Notes: generated by a model from the sequence alone, not told the origin. Numbered from the stretch's first letter, positions 13,201 to 24,361 are shown. The stretch: DNA of 64,000 bases from Telmatactis stephensoni (GCA_029948255.1 JALIZF010001475.1:262501-326500), one strand, 5' to 3'. Numbers and translations are program-made.

Positions 13201-16200
13201 TGTGATATAAACACTCCAGATGGGAGTTGTACAGCGAGAGAAAGCAAGCTTAGGAACCAAGGAGTAACGAGAGAAACAAACTTGAACTTAGTTCACACAA
13301 AAAACGCAAGCGTTATGCTCAAGCAACAAGCGCAGACTCAGTAGCGTACTGCTCACTAGAAGTGCTCGTCATTTTCACACTCCTATGTCTTAAAAGCAAT
13401 ACTGAGTCTGCTTTTGCTCCTTGCGCTCATGCTTACTAGCGAGGGCTAAGAACCAAGACTTAGCTCAGAGTTTTTCATTCTTTGCAAGCATTCCAGTACA
13501 ACCCAATAGCAAGTCAATCAGCGCGCAAGTTATATACCGTAAATGTTCTGCTATATGTGTCTTGGAAATAAACGTATTTGCGTATGCCGCCCCGGCCTGA
13601 AAACCGCCTAAAGATTGATGTATAGTACCTAATTTTGTTGTCGATTTCGTAGCAACCAACGTGTGGATGAGAAAAGCATTTGGTGATAACACCCTATAAA
13701 ATGACATAAAACATGGTTTAGTCACAGCATTAGATAATTCAGAGAATTTCCTCATAGCCCTTCTTACGTACTTTTATCGAAATTTGAAGGTATTGCATAC
13801 ACTCGTTTTCTATTGAATTTTTCAATATATAGTATCTATGACTTACATTAACGTATCTTTTTACACCGATGCTTACTTACATGTATTAGTTTTTGTTTGT
13901 TTGTAGTTCAGACCAAAGTTCTTAAGACCTTTCTTTTTTTCGCCATATCTGCCTTAGCTTTCTAGATCCCGAGTCCTAAAAATCTACGAACTTGCCTTGT
14001 AGGAAAGCGTTCTTGGTTGTGCAGTCTTGGACACTGTGGCTTTGGATTGGTCTTGATTTGTGGCGCTTACCGTTGCCACTTGGGGTTTACCATCTATGCT
14101 TTTCAATCGTTTGGAAGGCATGTCCTAAAAATATATATTCTTAGTTGGTCACAAAATACAGGGGAGGATCCAGCATTATCCCCAGGAGGGGTGCAGCATT
14201 GTATACATTAGAAACCACAAAGAAGATCAAGAAGATATTTGAAGAGTATCGATAAGAAAAGGGACCAAAATCATTTCATGAGGGGGTGCACACCCCTACC
14301 CACCACCCCAATTGATAAATATTGTTAAGCCTTTATGAGCGAACACTTTATTGAAGGACCACTTCATATTTTACTATATATTTTACTATTTATTTTACTA
14401 TTTATTTTCATTTACATCACCACCTTTATGACAATCAAACGCTGTAATACCTTCCTAATTAAAGAGTGATTGTTTAATTAATGAAGGGTTCTCTATGAAA
14501 ACGACCTAATTGACTTTTTGATGGATGTCCAGACATTGATTTTTTTGGTCCTGGAAAGTTAATTGATATCATTTTATGCCATTGAAAAAATCATCAGAAA
14601 AGTCACTTAGGCCGTTTTCATACGGAACCCTTCAACTGTTCGACTTAACTTGTTGTTTTACTCACCAAATGATTTTCCTTCAAGACTTCATCTGGTTTTC
14701 TCTTCTTTGTGACTTCAGGCTCATTCTGCTTGAAAAACTCCAAAAACTTTGAAGTCTTTGTTGAGGCAAGAATTTTTCGTTCATTTTTAGTTCCCTAATC
14801 AAAAATATACCATAAATTACATCAATATCTACCAAATGACAGATCGAATATACCTTTTTTTAAAATGCTAATAATTCACATTTTTCTAAGAATGAGAAAG
14901 GAGGAACTCTTTAAACTTTGCAAAGTATTGAATCCAGCACCTCTTTGCCACTCCCTTGGGCGGTGCCAGAGGATTGGGTCAAATACATTTATTCATTTAA
15001 GTATTCAGTACACAGTTACAACTCATACCAGGCAATAAACAATAGGACTTGAGGTCCCCTACATTATCACTACCATACCTTATTCATTGTTGTATTCCAC
15101 AAATCAGAAAAAATATACATCTTCTCCATTTCTAAAAAATGCACCCAATGCATAAACTGTGATCCCTGTAGTTCAAATTAAAAAAAATTTGAGCTGGGAG
15201 CAAAATATATAGCATGGATGTTAAAATATGAAAAATGAACCATATTTTATCCTCATGGAACTAGGGTGTATATGACAATAGGGAGCTTAAGCATGAGACG
15301 TTTTTGTCAACACGGATGTCATGCACGCATGTTTTTGCCCATGCGCACGCCATCGTATATGAAATCTAGAATGTGAGAAAGCCTCAACTGCTGTTCTAGT
15401 GAGAGGGGAACCTCATCTACAGTATGACAGCAAGCACATGATCAAAAACCTATGGGTGACATCTGTGTTGACAGAAATGCTCATGCTCAAGCTCCCCAAT
15501 AGGCAGTCAAAGACAATTACTAACCTGAATGACTATTGGTGTACCGATAGAGCTGTTTGTGCAAGTCATCTCAACAAGGAAGAATGGCTTGCTATTTGGC
15601 ATACTAAGAAAGAAGGGAAAATAGCAAACAGATGCCGACATAAATTTACCTGTCATACATTGAATACAAATATTCTTATTGAAACTACAATGTAATACAG
15701 TATACATGTAAAATGAGCATGGAATGGAATTCAGATAAAGGATTATTGTTGTTGATGTTGTTTTTGCTGAATTGTTGTTGCTGTTTTAATTAACAAGAAA
15801 ACAAGATGGGAATAGAAAGCTCTGAATCTCAAAATATTTGCTGGTGAGTAAAAGAATAATTTTCTTGGAAGAAAATGAGAAGATGTGATATTGTGTGGTC
15901 CAAGGAAAAAAATCATACCAGCTAGGTCCTACAATGGAGGGAACTGGAAATTCTGGAGGAATTGAAATGAAAGAAAATTGCAAAGCTTGTATGCCTGGGA
16001 GAAAATTGGAAGTTCCAGAGGGTAGGGGGATCCTTTTACAAATTCCCCGGCCCAGTGATGGGATACAGATATTTTCTGGAACCTCACATTTCGTCTTAAT
16101 TTGCTTAATATGCTTTATTAACTTACTTATGGACTGGGCTGAAAGCTGTTACTTTTCCATGTAAGCTGACAGTCTGTTTTTCAGATCTAAAAATGTAAAA

Positions 16201-17129
16201 TCTGCATGATGTACATTGTACAGAGGGTTCAATAAGGGCTGGATACTGGACAAATTGACTGGCTGTGGAGATGACTTTGGTGGGTTTTGCCCGACTATCT
16301 TGGACAACTAAGGCAACTTTTGGTAATAAATATCTCTATTTCTTGACCTGATGTCACAGCGACATGCCCTGCAATTCAAAATCTTAGGAACCCCCTGGAT
16401 GTATCTTGTGGGAAATTCATAAATGCACTTGTACATCCTCAAAGAGTGACTACCTACATTCATCATGTACATGCAAGTTAATAGCAGACTTCTGAGATAC
16501 ACTGACTTGCTACATACATGTACAAATAGAATCAAGATGAAGCTACATATGCATCTGTACATGCATGCATTAAAACTCCATCACTCAATAATAATTCATC
16601 CTCCATCATTCTATATGATTCCTTTGTATGTGGCAGGTGAAGATCAATATTTCTGGGCTAGTAACTATGTGTAATGTAGCCATTTTAATCTGTCATGTTA
16701 TAATACACTTAAAAGTAACCTTGAGCTTTCTTTGTATTCAGTAAGTGACATGGAAGCTGGAAGTGCCAGAGATTCAGGGCTTGGGTATACTTTCTGGAAT
16801 GTTGGTACACAGCCTTCCTTTGCCTCAATGTACCCATTAGCAGAGAGGAATGCTTGTTTATGAGATTCTGAACAGTAACAAGACAAATATTTATGAATGG
16901 GTTACTTCAATAAAATTACAAACAATAATAATCCCTTGGATCATTTCTGTTAGTTTATTAATTATCAGCTGTATTTACACGTGTTTTAACCCTACGATTG
17001 TATTTTGTAGTTTTTCTTGGCTTCCTTTGACCTTGAGAGTTCAAAATATTAATTAAAAGCATCACTAAAATCAGTTTCAAACCTTTAAATTCTAATCACT
17101 AAAATCATTACTGTATGTCCTACCATCTT

Positions 17130-17167
<38 letters not shown>

Positions 17168-18536
17168 GAACAACGTCATCAGTTACTACAAGGCTGCAAT
17201 GTTCTGTCAAATTTTGTATCTGTCAAATTTTGTATTGGACTTACTATGAGACAGGTTTACTGGGGCAGACACAAAAGTCCAGCTTGGCACAATTACTAAT
17301 TGATCCATCCACTTTTTATCAGGATTAGAGATCTAAGGAATTCAATAGTCTTTATATTAGTATTTATGGAATATTCCCTTAGCTATAACTGTACATCAAC
17401 ATGTGAGTTATAATTCAGATACTCTGTACATGATACAATTTTTACCTCAATTGGCAAAAATCCTGAGTTGTCTTCCAGAAACAGAGAACCACATGTTGGA
17501 AAATTACTTGGCTCAAAAGAAGAAGGACACCATCGCAGATATCCAAGAAGGAATGATGGGGCAATAATTGGTACTAAGTGTTTGAAGCCTGAAAATGTAA
17601 ATAAATGAGTATACATGTAAACTATAAAGTTATCATCCTTGTGTAACATACCTTGTGGTAAAATCTGATTATTTTTATTATTATATATATATATTTTTTT
17701 TTTGCCAGGTTATCTTGCATGTAATTGTTGCATGCAAATTACCAGAACATTTAAGTGTATTCAAAGTACTTCCAAGTCAGTGGAAGCCCACTGCCAGTGT
17801 GTGGAAAAAAACCTGCAATCCCTGCATTTCAATAGGGATAAATTGCACTCCAGATTTGCACAAATTGCCTATGGCAAACTAAATATATGTACATCTAGTA
17901 TTTTCCTGCAGTCAGCCAGAGTACCCATAGTTTTCATCTACTAGTGACTGGCTCATTACCACTGGCTACTCACTGCAGACACTTCATTGGCAACTGTCTG
18001 TCATCTACTAGCTTGGGGTTGCCTATTTTGAATTTCCACATGCACATATCGGGTATAAGCATGCATATACTTTACCAAATTCATCTCCACTGCTGGCGAT
18101 ATCATCATCAAAGTTTAACTGTCCAGAACATATTTCTTTCTTTGTCATCAAGGACGAAATTGACCACAACTCATATAAGGTAGCCGTTGATATCTGTTGA
18201 CTGGCATCATAATGATCATCATCATCATCACCAGTGTGATCAAAATTTTCCTTCTTTTCTGTTAGTGCTGTGAGGCGTTCTAGTATTTTTAGTGATAGCT
18301 CAATACAACTATGAGTACAAGAGTCTTTAAAGATGTATTTTTGCACGTGATCGACGAACTTTGACAGCCATTTCTTCTCCTGAAATGAACAACAACATCA
18401 TTTGATGAATTTTTATCTATTACGGGCCTCGAAAAAATCACAATAGCTTTAAAATTTGCTCAGAAGATAGTATTATTACCTCATCAGTTCGCCCTATATT
18501 ACATAAATCATAAACCTTGCGAATAAATGTCTCCAT
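4255..18536 (-). CDS. CTC1: CST complex subunit CTC1
   Basis: CTC1 is the large OB-fold subunit of the CST (CTC1-STN1-TEN1) complex, which binds single-stranded telomeric DNA and recruits DNA polymerase alpha-primase. Twenty exons join in continuous phase (high to low): 18536-18480 (ATG), 18379-18076, 17588-17446, 17311-17245, 16867-16720, 16186-16127, 15603-15525, 15165-15079, 14794-14666, 13693-13629, 13117-13018, 12846-12729, 12475-12325, 9824-9780, 9585-9279, 8716-7686, 7321-7044, 6685-6301, 5806-5635, about 4470-4255 (stop). The product is about 1,310 residues; vertebrate CTC1 is about 1,200. Blocks recognisable against vertebrate CTC1 are GSLFLEDNSGFLPIE, ILLGHLRSS, LDVYVD...DGLLPGA, VSRNGNVYCSF and LVEDGTAEAMV. 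A Cys-rich ribbon (CSKCSQAIIREECPQGC) sits in exon 6685-6301. The least certain edges are the 5' end of the last exon and the 13018/12846 junction, where a homologous block seems shortened. Confidence 0.88.
4475..5155. repeat. C-rich minisatellite in the last CTC1 intron
   Basis: Degenerate units of roughly 75-90 bases alternate (TGCCTCCACTAGCCACACCC..., CAATTAGTTCCCCTCCCTAC..., ATCACCAACCC...) for about 680 bases, with strong C over G bias on the + strand. The array starts within a few bases of the acceptor of the final coding exon, which makes that exon's 5' boundary hard to place. Confidence 0.9.
6028..6232. repeat. Foldback element
   Basis: GGACACACGGTGCAAC near 6033 pairs with its complement near 6090, and CAGAAGTAG pairs with CTACTTCTG further on. 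The stretch also repeats TTGCGCGCAAC-type palindromes. It lies in the CTC1 intron between exons 6301-6685 and 5635-5806. Confidence 0.7.
7470..7660. other. Intron sequence, possible SINE remnant
   Basis: This CTC1 intron contains GGTGGCGCGGCGTAGTGGTC and TCCAGGTTCAAGT, which resemble tRNA A- and B-box spacing. The match is loose and no second copy was found in the window. Confidence 0.2.
8742..8853. mobile_element. Hairpin MITE with 9-bp target duplication (MULE-like)
   Basis: A near-perfect hairpin with ends TAGCCTGCGTTGCTGGCGG is flanked by TGGCTTGGT at 8733-8741 and 8854-8862. The 9-bp duplication is typical of Mutator-like elements. It sits in a CTC1 intron only 25 bases upstream of the acceptor of exon 8716-7686. 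Confidence 0.85.
8942..9108. mobile_element. CCTGGTT-ended MITE
   Basis: It begins AGCCTGGTTAGCGACGCAAG and ends with the complement-like GCGTCGCAGTGAAAACCAGG. Related copies in this window are near 13265, 20235, 33365, 35445, 50440 and 52430. It lies in the CTC1 intron between exons 9279-9585 and 7686-8716. Confidence 0.65.
9885..9955 (+). repeat. tRNA-like B-box segment, possible SINE
   Basis: GACACGTGGCTGAAAGATCG followed by GAGTTTCGAATCCCGTTCC resembles the tRNA T-arm promoter box with its upstream A-box region. There is no complete cloverleaf, so it is read as a SINE remnant. Confidence 0.3.
10085..12291 (+). mobile_element. 5'-truncated non-LTR retrotransposon (CR1/L2/Jockey-like)
   Basis: The element carries the reverse-transcriptase open frame 10092-12005 and a 3' end of AATAAAGTATTTATTATTATT. 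The flanks TAACAAAAT (10085-10093) and TAACAGAAT (12283-12291) look like a 9-base target duplication with one mismatch, placing the 5' truncation at about 10094. No endonuclease domain precedes it. It is inserted antisense in the CTC1 intron between exons 12475-12325 and 9824-9780. Confidence 0.85.
10092..12005 (+). CDS. LINE ORF2 fragment: reverse transcriptase
   Basis: A 637-residue uninterrupted frame encodes the reverse transcriptase used for target-primed reverse transcription. Recognisable blocks in order are a pre-RT helix (KPSTFWKILRTILPGKRK), the fingers (CKATGADGISAQILK), RPISVLPIVSKVFERFV, FLDLRKAFDVIDHSLLL with the first catalytic Asp, GVPQGSVLGPTLF, the catalytic SLYADDTK, and SFRYLGLIIDSHLSW. 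The C-terminal part continues without a recognisable RNase H motif. The N-terminal apurinic endonuclease found in complete family members is missing, so this copy cannot move by itself despite an intact frame. The start codon is only the first Met in a truncated frame. Confidence 0.93.
   Translation: MREQLRSNECTRKQRQQRKHYFRTQLHENGSKPSTFWKILRTILPGKRKNQAKIEKLEIDNNVKITEDVAIANSMNEYYTLIASDLLKSVDYNQDQDHCISTITQAVFDKDKYFKFKEIKVEDVFKALRTLRTCKATGADGISAQILKIAASPLSEFFTPLMNLSLEMGVFPEALKVARVTPMYKAGVHTERGNYRPISVLPIVSKVFERFVNEQLQQHASENNMITEEQFAYSKNSSTTVALLKVVDEWKWAMDNRLVTCSAFLDLRKAFDVIDHSLLLNKLQGTGIVDTAFKWFQDYLNNRKQYVQVNGVTSDERIISYGVPQGSVLGPTLFCIHINGITSIAPGSTSLYADDTKLHRSGPKIEEVSHNLNTDLQKANRWFHQNKLILNVEKSEVMAIGTKKVLEHSIGELNIRIGQDQLKTTNSFRYLGLIIDSHLSWEQHINHLIKRVSPKIALLNRLTGFLATKILLRIYKQTILPVLDYGCVVWHECNKTFSEKIEKVQNQAMRVILKASKTTCTQDMRNTLGILTLFNRRRFLRFTYIFKIVNNQNCPKQLSGLLVQRRHSHGRTLRDKCNLNVKIAKTSVGQRTFEVAAASDWNTLPIQLRKITVLSSFKKELYKYLRQNDIVNHRCSL
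12530..12578. repeat. Short tandem repeat AGATCCACACA
   Basis: Four copies of an 11-base unit (AGATCCACACA) lie in the CTC1 intron between exons 12846-12729 and 12475-12325. Confidence 0.85.
13265..13455. mobile_element. CCTGGTT/CAGACTCAGTA-family MITE, diverged
   Basis: Inner arms CGCAGACTCAGTAGCGTA and ATACTGAGTCTGCTTTTGC are inverted, and the outer arms contain ACGCAAGCG and its complement. The same inner motif occurs near 35500, 50480 and 52550. It lies in a CTC1 intron. Confidence 0.6.
14484..14634. mobile_element. Foldback MITE
   Basis: AAGGGTTCTCTATGAAAACG at the left pairs with CGTTTTCATACGGAACCCTT at the right, extended by CCTAATTGACTTTT against AAAAGTCACTTAGG. The 36-base arms enclose about 75 bases of AT-rich sequence within a CTC1 intron. 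Confidence 0.85.
17128..17168. repeat. (TCA)n microsatellite
   Basis: About 13 TCA units lie in the CTC1 intron between exons 17311-17245 and 16867-16720. Similar short (ATC)n tracts occur near 3390-3440 and 9165-9210. Confidence 0.95.
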
Positions 18537-19055
18537 CGCTTGAAAATTCTTCGAGGCATTGCGCGCTATTTTTCCGCGCGCTAAAAATTTACCTTCCTAG
18601 CTATGTACTTTATGTAAGAAAAAAATGAATGTCACCAGCTTTCAAATATATTGAAGATATACTAAAAATTATCTTAATGAAGTATATATGTAGCTTTTGT
18701 CGGATACTGCTGACCGGAAGACTACGGGGTCAGATTGCACAGGTAACCCAAGCAATGTAGTTCTCTCAACTAAAAAGACTGATTCTTTTATTGTTGTGTT
18801 CAATAAAACTGATCATAAAACAAATGTTTCTTTTTTCTTTACCATTTTTACTAGATACATTTTTCTAGTAAAACATAAGTGCAGACATTACAGTCTTTGG
18901 GTTACCTGTGGTGTAGAAATTGCGCAAGCGTACTAGTCAGTTACAAGATGTCTTCGCAATTATTTCTTCTAATTTTTTGATGTTTTAAAGCATGGAATTT
19001 TATATTTATGATTCCCACTTCTATCAGATTTTTAGCTTCAAGACTGCTTTGCAAG
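18537..19055. promoter_or_regulatory. Divergent promoter region CTC1 / EEP gene
   Basis: Only 519 bases separate the two start codons, so the promoters and 5' UTRs of CTC1 (leftward) and the EEP gene (rightward) must share this stretch. It contains an inverted pair, GCACAGGTAACCCAAG near 18737 and CTTTGGGTTACCTGTGG near 18895, about 175 bases end to end, which looks like a small foldback insertion. No convincing TATA box was picked out. Confidence 0.6.
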
Positions 19056-22000
19056 ATGGCAGTTGCCAATTCTAGCAGCAAAGTGCCTTTTCGTTGTGCC
19101 ACGTTCAATATTCTGGCTCCTTGCTACCGCAAGCTGAAGTAAGATCATGAATCAGCCTAATTAATAAGCATATAAAGTTATTGTTAATGATTATAGTTAT
19201 CGTCATTGTTTTGTTATTGCCTTTGTTTGTATTGTTTTGTTTTGCTTTATATAGTTTATATGTAAGGGTTTTATAAGAATGGCCACGAAATTTGACTGTA
19301 CATTCGTTTTACCTCACTTTGAAGTACAAAGATTGAGTTTTGACACGGTGTTGTATCTGATGAACGTGCATAAACTATGCATTAGCACATCCCACGCCAC
19401 ATTCAAACGAGTGGGTGTATTTCTGACTAGGATATATGGTAATGCGTGCTAATGTTATAAGTGATTTGACACCTACTGGAGACCTTGTGCAATTTGTGTG
19501 GCACCTAGTATGTGCTGTACAGTGGAGATAACCATACCAGGATATTGTCACTGGTGATGATAAATGTTCATCACCACTGTTTATCATAGTGGTGATAATT
19601 GGTTATCACTACTGTTTTTAAGTGGGATACAAGATTTGTGGGCATAGTTGAAACACTTGATTTTGGGTGGGTCATGCAATAAGATCTGCTAAAGCTCTGT
19701 ACATGTTTTCTTCTCTACAGAGGACAGTATACAAAATGGGAAAGCTCACATCCCAACCTTTACATGGAGCGACTTCAGGCCATTGCTGAGCTGATTTCAC
19801 AACAAGACCATCTTGATGCAGTTTGTTTACAGGAGTATTGGTTTAATAATGATGTTATGAATTTATTTGAAGATAAGTTAGGACAAAGGTAAAAAGGCAA
19901 CTCTCTTTTGTGTTTAATTTTTTTCTCATTAACTCATTGAATATGTATATCAATAATAATAATGTTGGGATTGTACATGGAAGGGGGAGATCTTGATTTT
20001 ATCATGAGTAAGATTGTATTCACAGAATAATAGTTATCAGAGTCAAGAATTAGCCAAATAAACCCAATTAGCTAGTGTGGCATCACATACACTGAATCTA
20101 TAAGTTTATAAGGTCTATTTGCTTCTTGGGCTTCCTGTGGTGGTCTCTCATGACCTTACATTACAAAGGGGCAAAAACTATAGATGACTTATGGAATCAC
20201 TATCTATAGGCATCACAGACTGGGGTGTATTATCAGACTTAAGGCCAACTTACACTGTGCAACTTTTGCATACAACTGTTGCATGCAACTTGCTTACGAC
20301 ATACACAGACTCGGTACTTCATTTATCAAATAGGTGTGAAACAGACAAGTACTGTTAATGAGTCTGCATACGTTGCTTATGCTTATGTCACTAGTGAAAA
20401 GGCAAGCACTGCAAATGAGCAGTACATTTCTGAGTCTGTGTATGTTGCTTGTGCTTACATGTATGCTTATGTCATTAGTGAAAAGACAAGCACTGCTAAT
20501 GAGCACTTACATTACTTAGTCTGTGTATGTTACTTGTGCTTATGTTTATGTGAATAGTGGAAACCAGACTATAACCTATTGAAATCACTTATTTATAGGT
20601 ATAAAATTATCAAGCTCAAAAGACAAGGATATAAAACTGATGGATTAGCCATATTTGTAGACCGTTCTCTAAGGTATTAGAAGTACATTATATAAAATTA
20701 TGACCTTTCTTGTATGGTCCATATTTGGCCCTGCAGGTGTCCTAAGAAAACCTTTGGAAAGTCACTTTTAGGTAGCATCATGTAGCAGGCCGAACATAAA
20801 AATGCCCTACAACTGTATTATCACAATAACATTTTAGAATAGCCTGATTTCTTATACTGTTTACTTGTACAATTACAGGATTCTTGCCACACAGTCTCTT
20901 AGATTTAATGATTATGGACATAGAGTAGCATTGATGTTGCATTTAGAATTACCTGATACTGGGTGTGAGGTAGGTAAAATCTGTGTCTGCTTTTACGTGT
21001 ACTTTAAGGAGGCTGAGAAGCCGGGTTTTCATAAATACCTAATTAAAAGTATGTACACTCATAGCCTGCGTTGCTGGCGGTCTGCAGTTTTGGGGGTGGA
21101 GAAAAATGAAAGACCTTCATTTTTCTCTGCCCCCAAAACCGCAGATCACCAGCAATGCAGGCTAGTACACTCACTGAAAATGTGTCAGGTCTCAAATGGA
21201 GCGGGACATAAGGGTTTGTGGTTTTGCATTATTTTTGATGCAGTTTTGCGGTTGTTATTTTAACCTGCGGTTTTTGACTTCGGATTTTGTATGCGGTTTG
21301 AGGTTTTGGGGATTCTTACGACTTTTGTTTGGGGTTTTTCTCAATTTTGTCTGCAGTTTTGTGGTTGCTATATATCCCCCTTACGACCCAGCCCCCTCCA
21401 AATGATTATTGTCAAAAATCTCATTTAATGTGATATATCATATAAAAGCTGATGAAATGAGAATTTGGATATTTTTAAATTATCACATTTGACATTGTCA
21501 TGGCAACAAAAGACAACCAGTAAATGGACCTAAGATTCTTATGTTATAAAAATTATATCTTCAAAAATTATATCTTATATCAGACTGTTCAGTGTTTTTT
21601 TTTTTTTACTTTTATATCAACTGAAATTCCCCACTTGATCTTTCATCTGAGAAAAAATTTAAAAAATCTGTAATGCAGGATGCATAAAATATCACAAAAA
21701 CCTATATTTTAGATAAAAAACTTACCTGTTACAGTTTTTTTAATTTTTTGGCTATACAATTTTGATCCCAAGTAGAAAAAAATGACAAAAATTCTACCAG
21801 ACAAGTTTTGAGTTACTTTGTGAATTGAAGATGCGAGAATTTGACAAAAAAGTTAGTAAGAATGCTATTATTTTGTTCAATCTTTCATATTTCATCCTCA
21901 TTATCTGTGTGCGTGCATACTCAACATTCATGTCAACATATATTGTGGTTATGCCCTATTGTTCTCTATAACAATAGTGGGATCAAGGGATTTTTTTTTT

Positions 22001-22546
22001 GGCATCACGAAATTTGATCATGCTGATCCCTTAATCCCACTGGGATCAATACGAGGAACCAGACACTTAAAAAGTTCATAAAGGAAACTAATGTGTACAT
22101 TTTTACCTCAAAATTAAAAGCCACGCTATTCAGTATACAAATGAGTAACTAGATCTCTCTCTTTTTCTTTTTAGGTGGTTTTAACCACAACACACTTATC
22201 CTATTGTCATAGCTTTTTTGATGAGTATGTCAGAATGGTATGTACAAATAAATTAATGTAGACCCATGTAGTTATTATTGTAATGTTTCATTTTATTCAG
22301 TACTTTTATTTTGTTTAATTCTACCACAGTCTCAAGCTCACAAAGTTGTTACTGGAATAAATACTTACTTAGAAAGGTACATTGTATACATTTATGAGGC
22401 GGTATGTTTGGTATTGGTATTCCTAAACTTAGTGCCTGGTTATTCTTTTATTCAGTCAGTCAGTCAGTCAGTCAGTCAGTCATTCAGTCAGTCAGTCAGT
22501 CAGTTGGTCAGTCATTCAGTCAGTCAGTCAGTCAGTCAGTCAGTCA

Positions 22547-22597
<51 letters not shown>

Positions 22598-22883
22598 AGT
22601 CAGTCAGTCATTCAGTCAGTCAGTCAGTCAGTCAGTCAGTCAGTCAGTCAGTCAGTCAGTCAGTCAGTCAGTCAGTCAGTCAGTCAGTCAGTCAGTCAGT
22701 CAGTCAGTCAGTCAGTCAGTCAGTCAGTCAGTCAGTCAGTTGGTCAGTCATTCAATCAGTCAGTCAGTCATTCAGTCAGTCAGTCAGTCAGTCAGTTGGT
22801 CAGTCAGTCATTCATTCAGTCAGTCGGTCAGTCAGTCAGTCAGTCAGTCAGTTGGTCAGGCAGGCAGTCAGTTGGTCAGTCAA

Positions 22884-22922
<39 letters not shown>

Positions 22923-23997
22923 TTCAGTCAGGCTGTAAGTAAGTCAGTCAGTCAGTCTGTCTGTCTGTCAGTCCATAAGTCAGTCAAGTGATCAGTTGGT
23001 CAGTCAGTCAGTCATTATTTTGTTCATTCATTCAGTCAGTCAGTCATTCTACACCCACAGATAATTTATCTGTCCAACAATCCAATCCATCTATCAATCA
23101 GTCTATCTATCCATGTATTTATCTGTTTATTCATTCATTCATTCTCCTACAGCCAACAAGTCATTTATGCATCTATTCATACATTCCATCCACTCCTTTA
23201 TTTGTTTAGTCATCTTATATTCACTCATTCATTCATCCATCCATCCATCCATTTGGTCATGCATGCATGCATCTGTGAATGCATTCTCGTGTCCTACAGT
23301 ATTCCTAAAATGGCCAGATGAAATACACCATGAAGTAATACTGCTCTTTAACTAGTCTTGTTGCTGGAATATATTCATTATCATTGCTACTGGCTGTACT
23401 GTAATTCACTCATCATTTCACAATCATTTATTATAACTATGTTGTAAGAACTGTTTAGATAATTTTGTAGTAAAAATGATTTCAAATGTTTTTATAGGAA
23501 CAGTATGAAAGCTGTCCCAATTATCTTAACTGGTGATTTTAACAGTTCCCAAGAGAACCCAGTCTATGAATACTTCAGTCAGAATGGTTTTGAATCATCC
23601 TTTAGAAAGGTCAATGGTAAAGAACCAGTAGTTACTCATAAAGACCACAATGGACATGAAATGGCTGTGGATTATATATTTTATAGGTATGTTGCTAAAA
23701 TATTATCTTTCACTTCCTTTGGGTTCTTGTACACCCCTTATATACCAGTTACCATAGAGCGCCTAACATTTCCTCTGCATTGTTTCAGAAATCAAAGTTC
23801 TGATAAAATTGAACCTAAATTGTCATTGCTTTTACCTGAGGAGTACACTGACCAGGTGAGTTGAGATATTCCAGTGTCATTACATTTCCCACAAACTCTA
23901 TTTTGATAGAGGTACTGTTAATTATAATCAAATTGAGAAAGCCTGACAAGGACTCCATATTGTCAGAAATGTCTTAAGCTAGATACTGCTGTTGAAA

Positions 23998-24028
<31 letters not shown>

Positions 24029-24219
24029 TTGATGACAATATCTGTACCTTTAATTAAGAGGTACATGTAATGTCTAGTTAAGTTTGTAACTGTTATATAA
24101 ATATTATCTGTCTATTCTGTTTGCAGCAATGGCCAGAAGATTTCCAGATATCTGACCACAGAATGCTTATGACTGAGTTTGAACTCGAAAGCCCCTACGA
24201 CCCAGATGCATCCTCCTAA
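19056..24219 (+). CDS. Endonuclease/exonuclease/phosphatase family protein (CCR4-like)
   Basis: Nine exons give 291 residues: 19056-19138, 19721-19888, 20599-20673, 20879-20969, 22175-22237, 22330-22376, 23498-23686, 23789-23855, 24127-24219 (stop). All junctions are AG/GT with continuous phase. The EEP fold is a metal-dependent phosphodiesterase fold shared by CCR4-type deadenylases, APE1 and sphingomyelinases. Its motifs appear in order: FRCATFNILAPCYR, VCLQEYW (catalytic Glu), FNDYGHRVALMLHLE, LTTTHLSY, LTGDFNSSQENPVY (Asp/Asn), VDYIFYR and the terminal SDHRMLMTEFE (Asp-His pair). The protein is essentially one EEP domain with no signal peptide or leucine-rich region, and most resembles the short CCR4-like proteins of plants and invertebrates. 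The substrate cannot be told; RNA is the usual guess. Confidence 0.88.
20235..20575. repeat. Repeat with internal CAGACTCGGTA / AGTCTGTGTATGTTGC units
   Basis: Three related blocks (GAGTCTGCATACGTTGCTTA, GAGTCTGTGTATGTTGCTTG, TAGTCTGTGTATGTTACTTG) alternate with GACAAGTACTGTTAATGAG-like blocks in the third... fourth exon-flanking intron of the EEP gene (19889-20598). The motifs belong to the CCTGGTT MITE family; the right end has GGAAACCAGACTA. Confidence 0.55.
21062..21164. mobile_element. Hairpin MITE, TAGCCTGCG family
   Basis: Same family as 8742-8853: TAGCCTGCGTTGCTGGCGGT at the left and its complement at the right, flanked by perfect 9-base duplications GTACACTCA (21053-21061 and 21165-21173). 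It lies in the EEP intron between exons 20879-20969 and 22175-22237. Confidence 0.9.
22455..23045. repeat. (CAGT)n microsatellite, about 590 bp
   Basis: A long tetranucleotide tract of CAGT with scattered CATT, TTGG and CTGT variants fills most of the EEP intron between exons 22330-22376 and 23498-23686. It then decays into CATT/CCAT repeats to about 23275. It reads as open Ser-Val-Ser-Gln frames, which are not genes. Confidence 0.98.
23998..24028. repeat. (GAT)n microsatellite
   Basis: About nine GAT repeats lie in the last EEP intron. Confidence 0.95.
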
Positions 24220-24361
24220 TACTGCACATATATGTACATATACTTTTTACATGATGTATAGAAATGTTTTATATTTAAATCTGGAAATTCCTATTCGCTT
24301 ATTCTAATATATTACTCTACATTTTTACGATTAATTGCATACAAATGACATCCAAATTAAG

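Noticed and set aside
15399..15695. 98-residue plus-strand frame
   Set aside because: Antisense to a phase-consistent CTC1 exon (15603-15525); considered a possible transposase fragment but no motif supports it.
22408..22991. Open frames of Ser-Val-Ser-Gln repeats
   Set aside because: Direct consequence of the CAGT tract, all inside an EEP intron.
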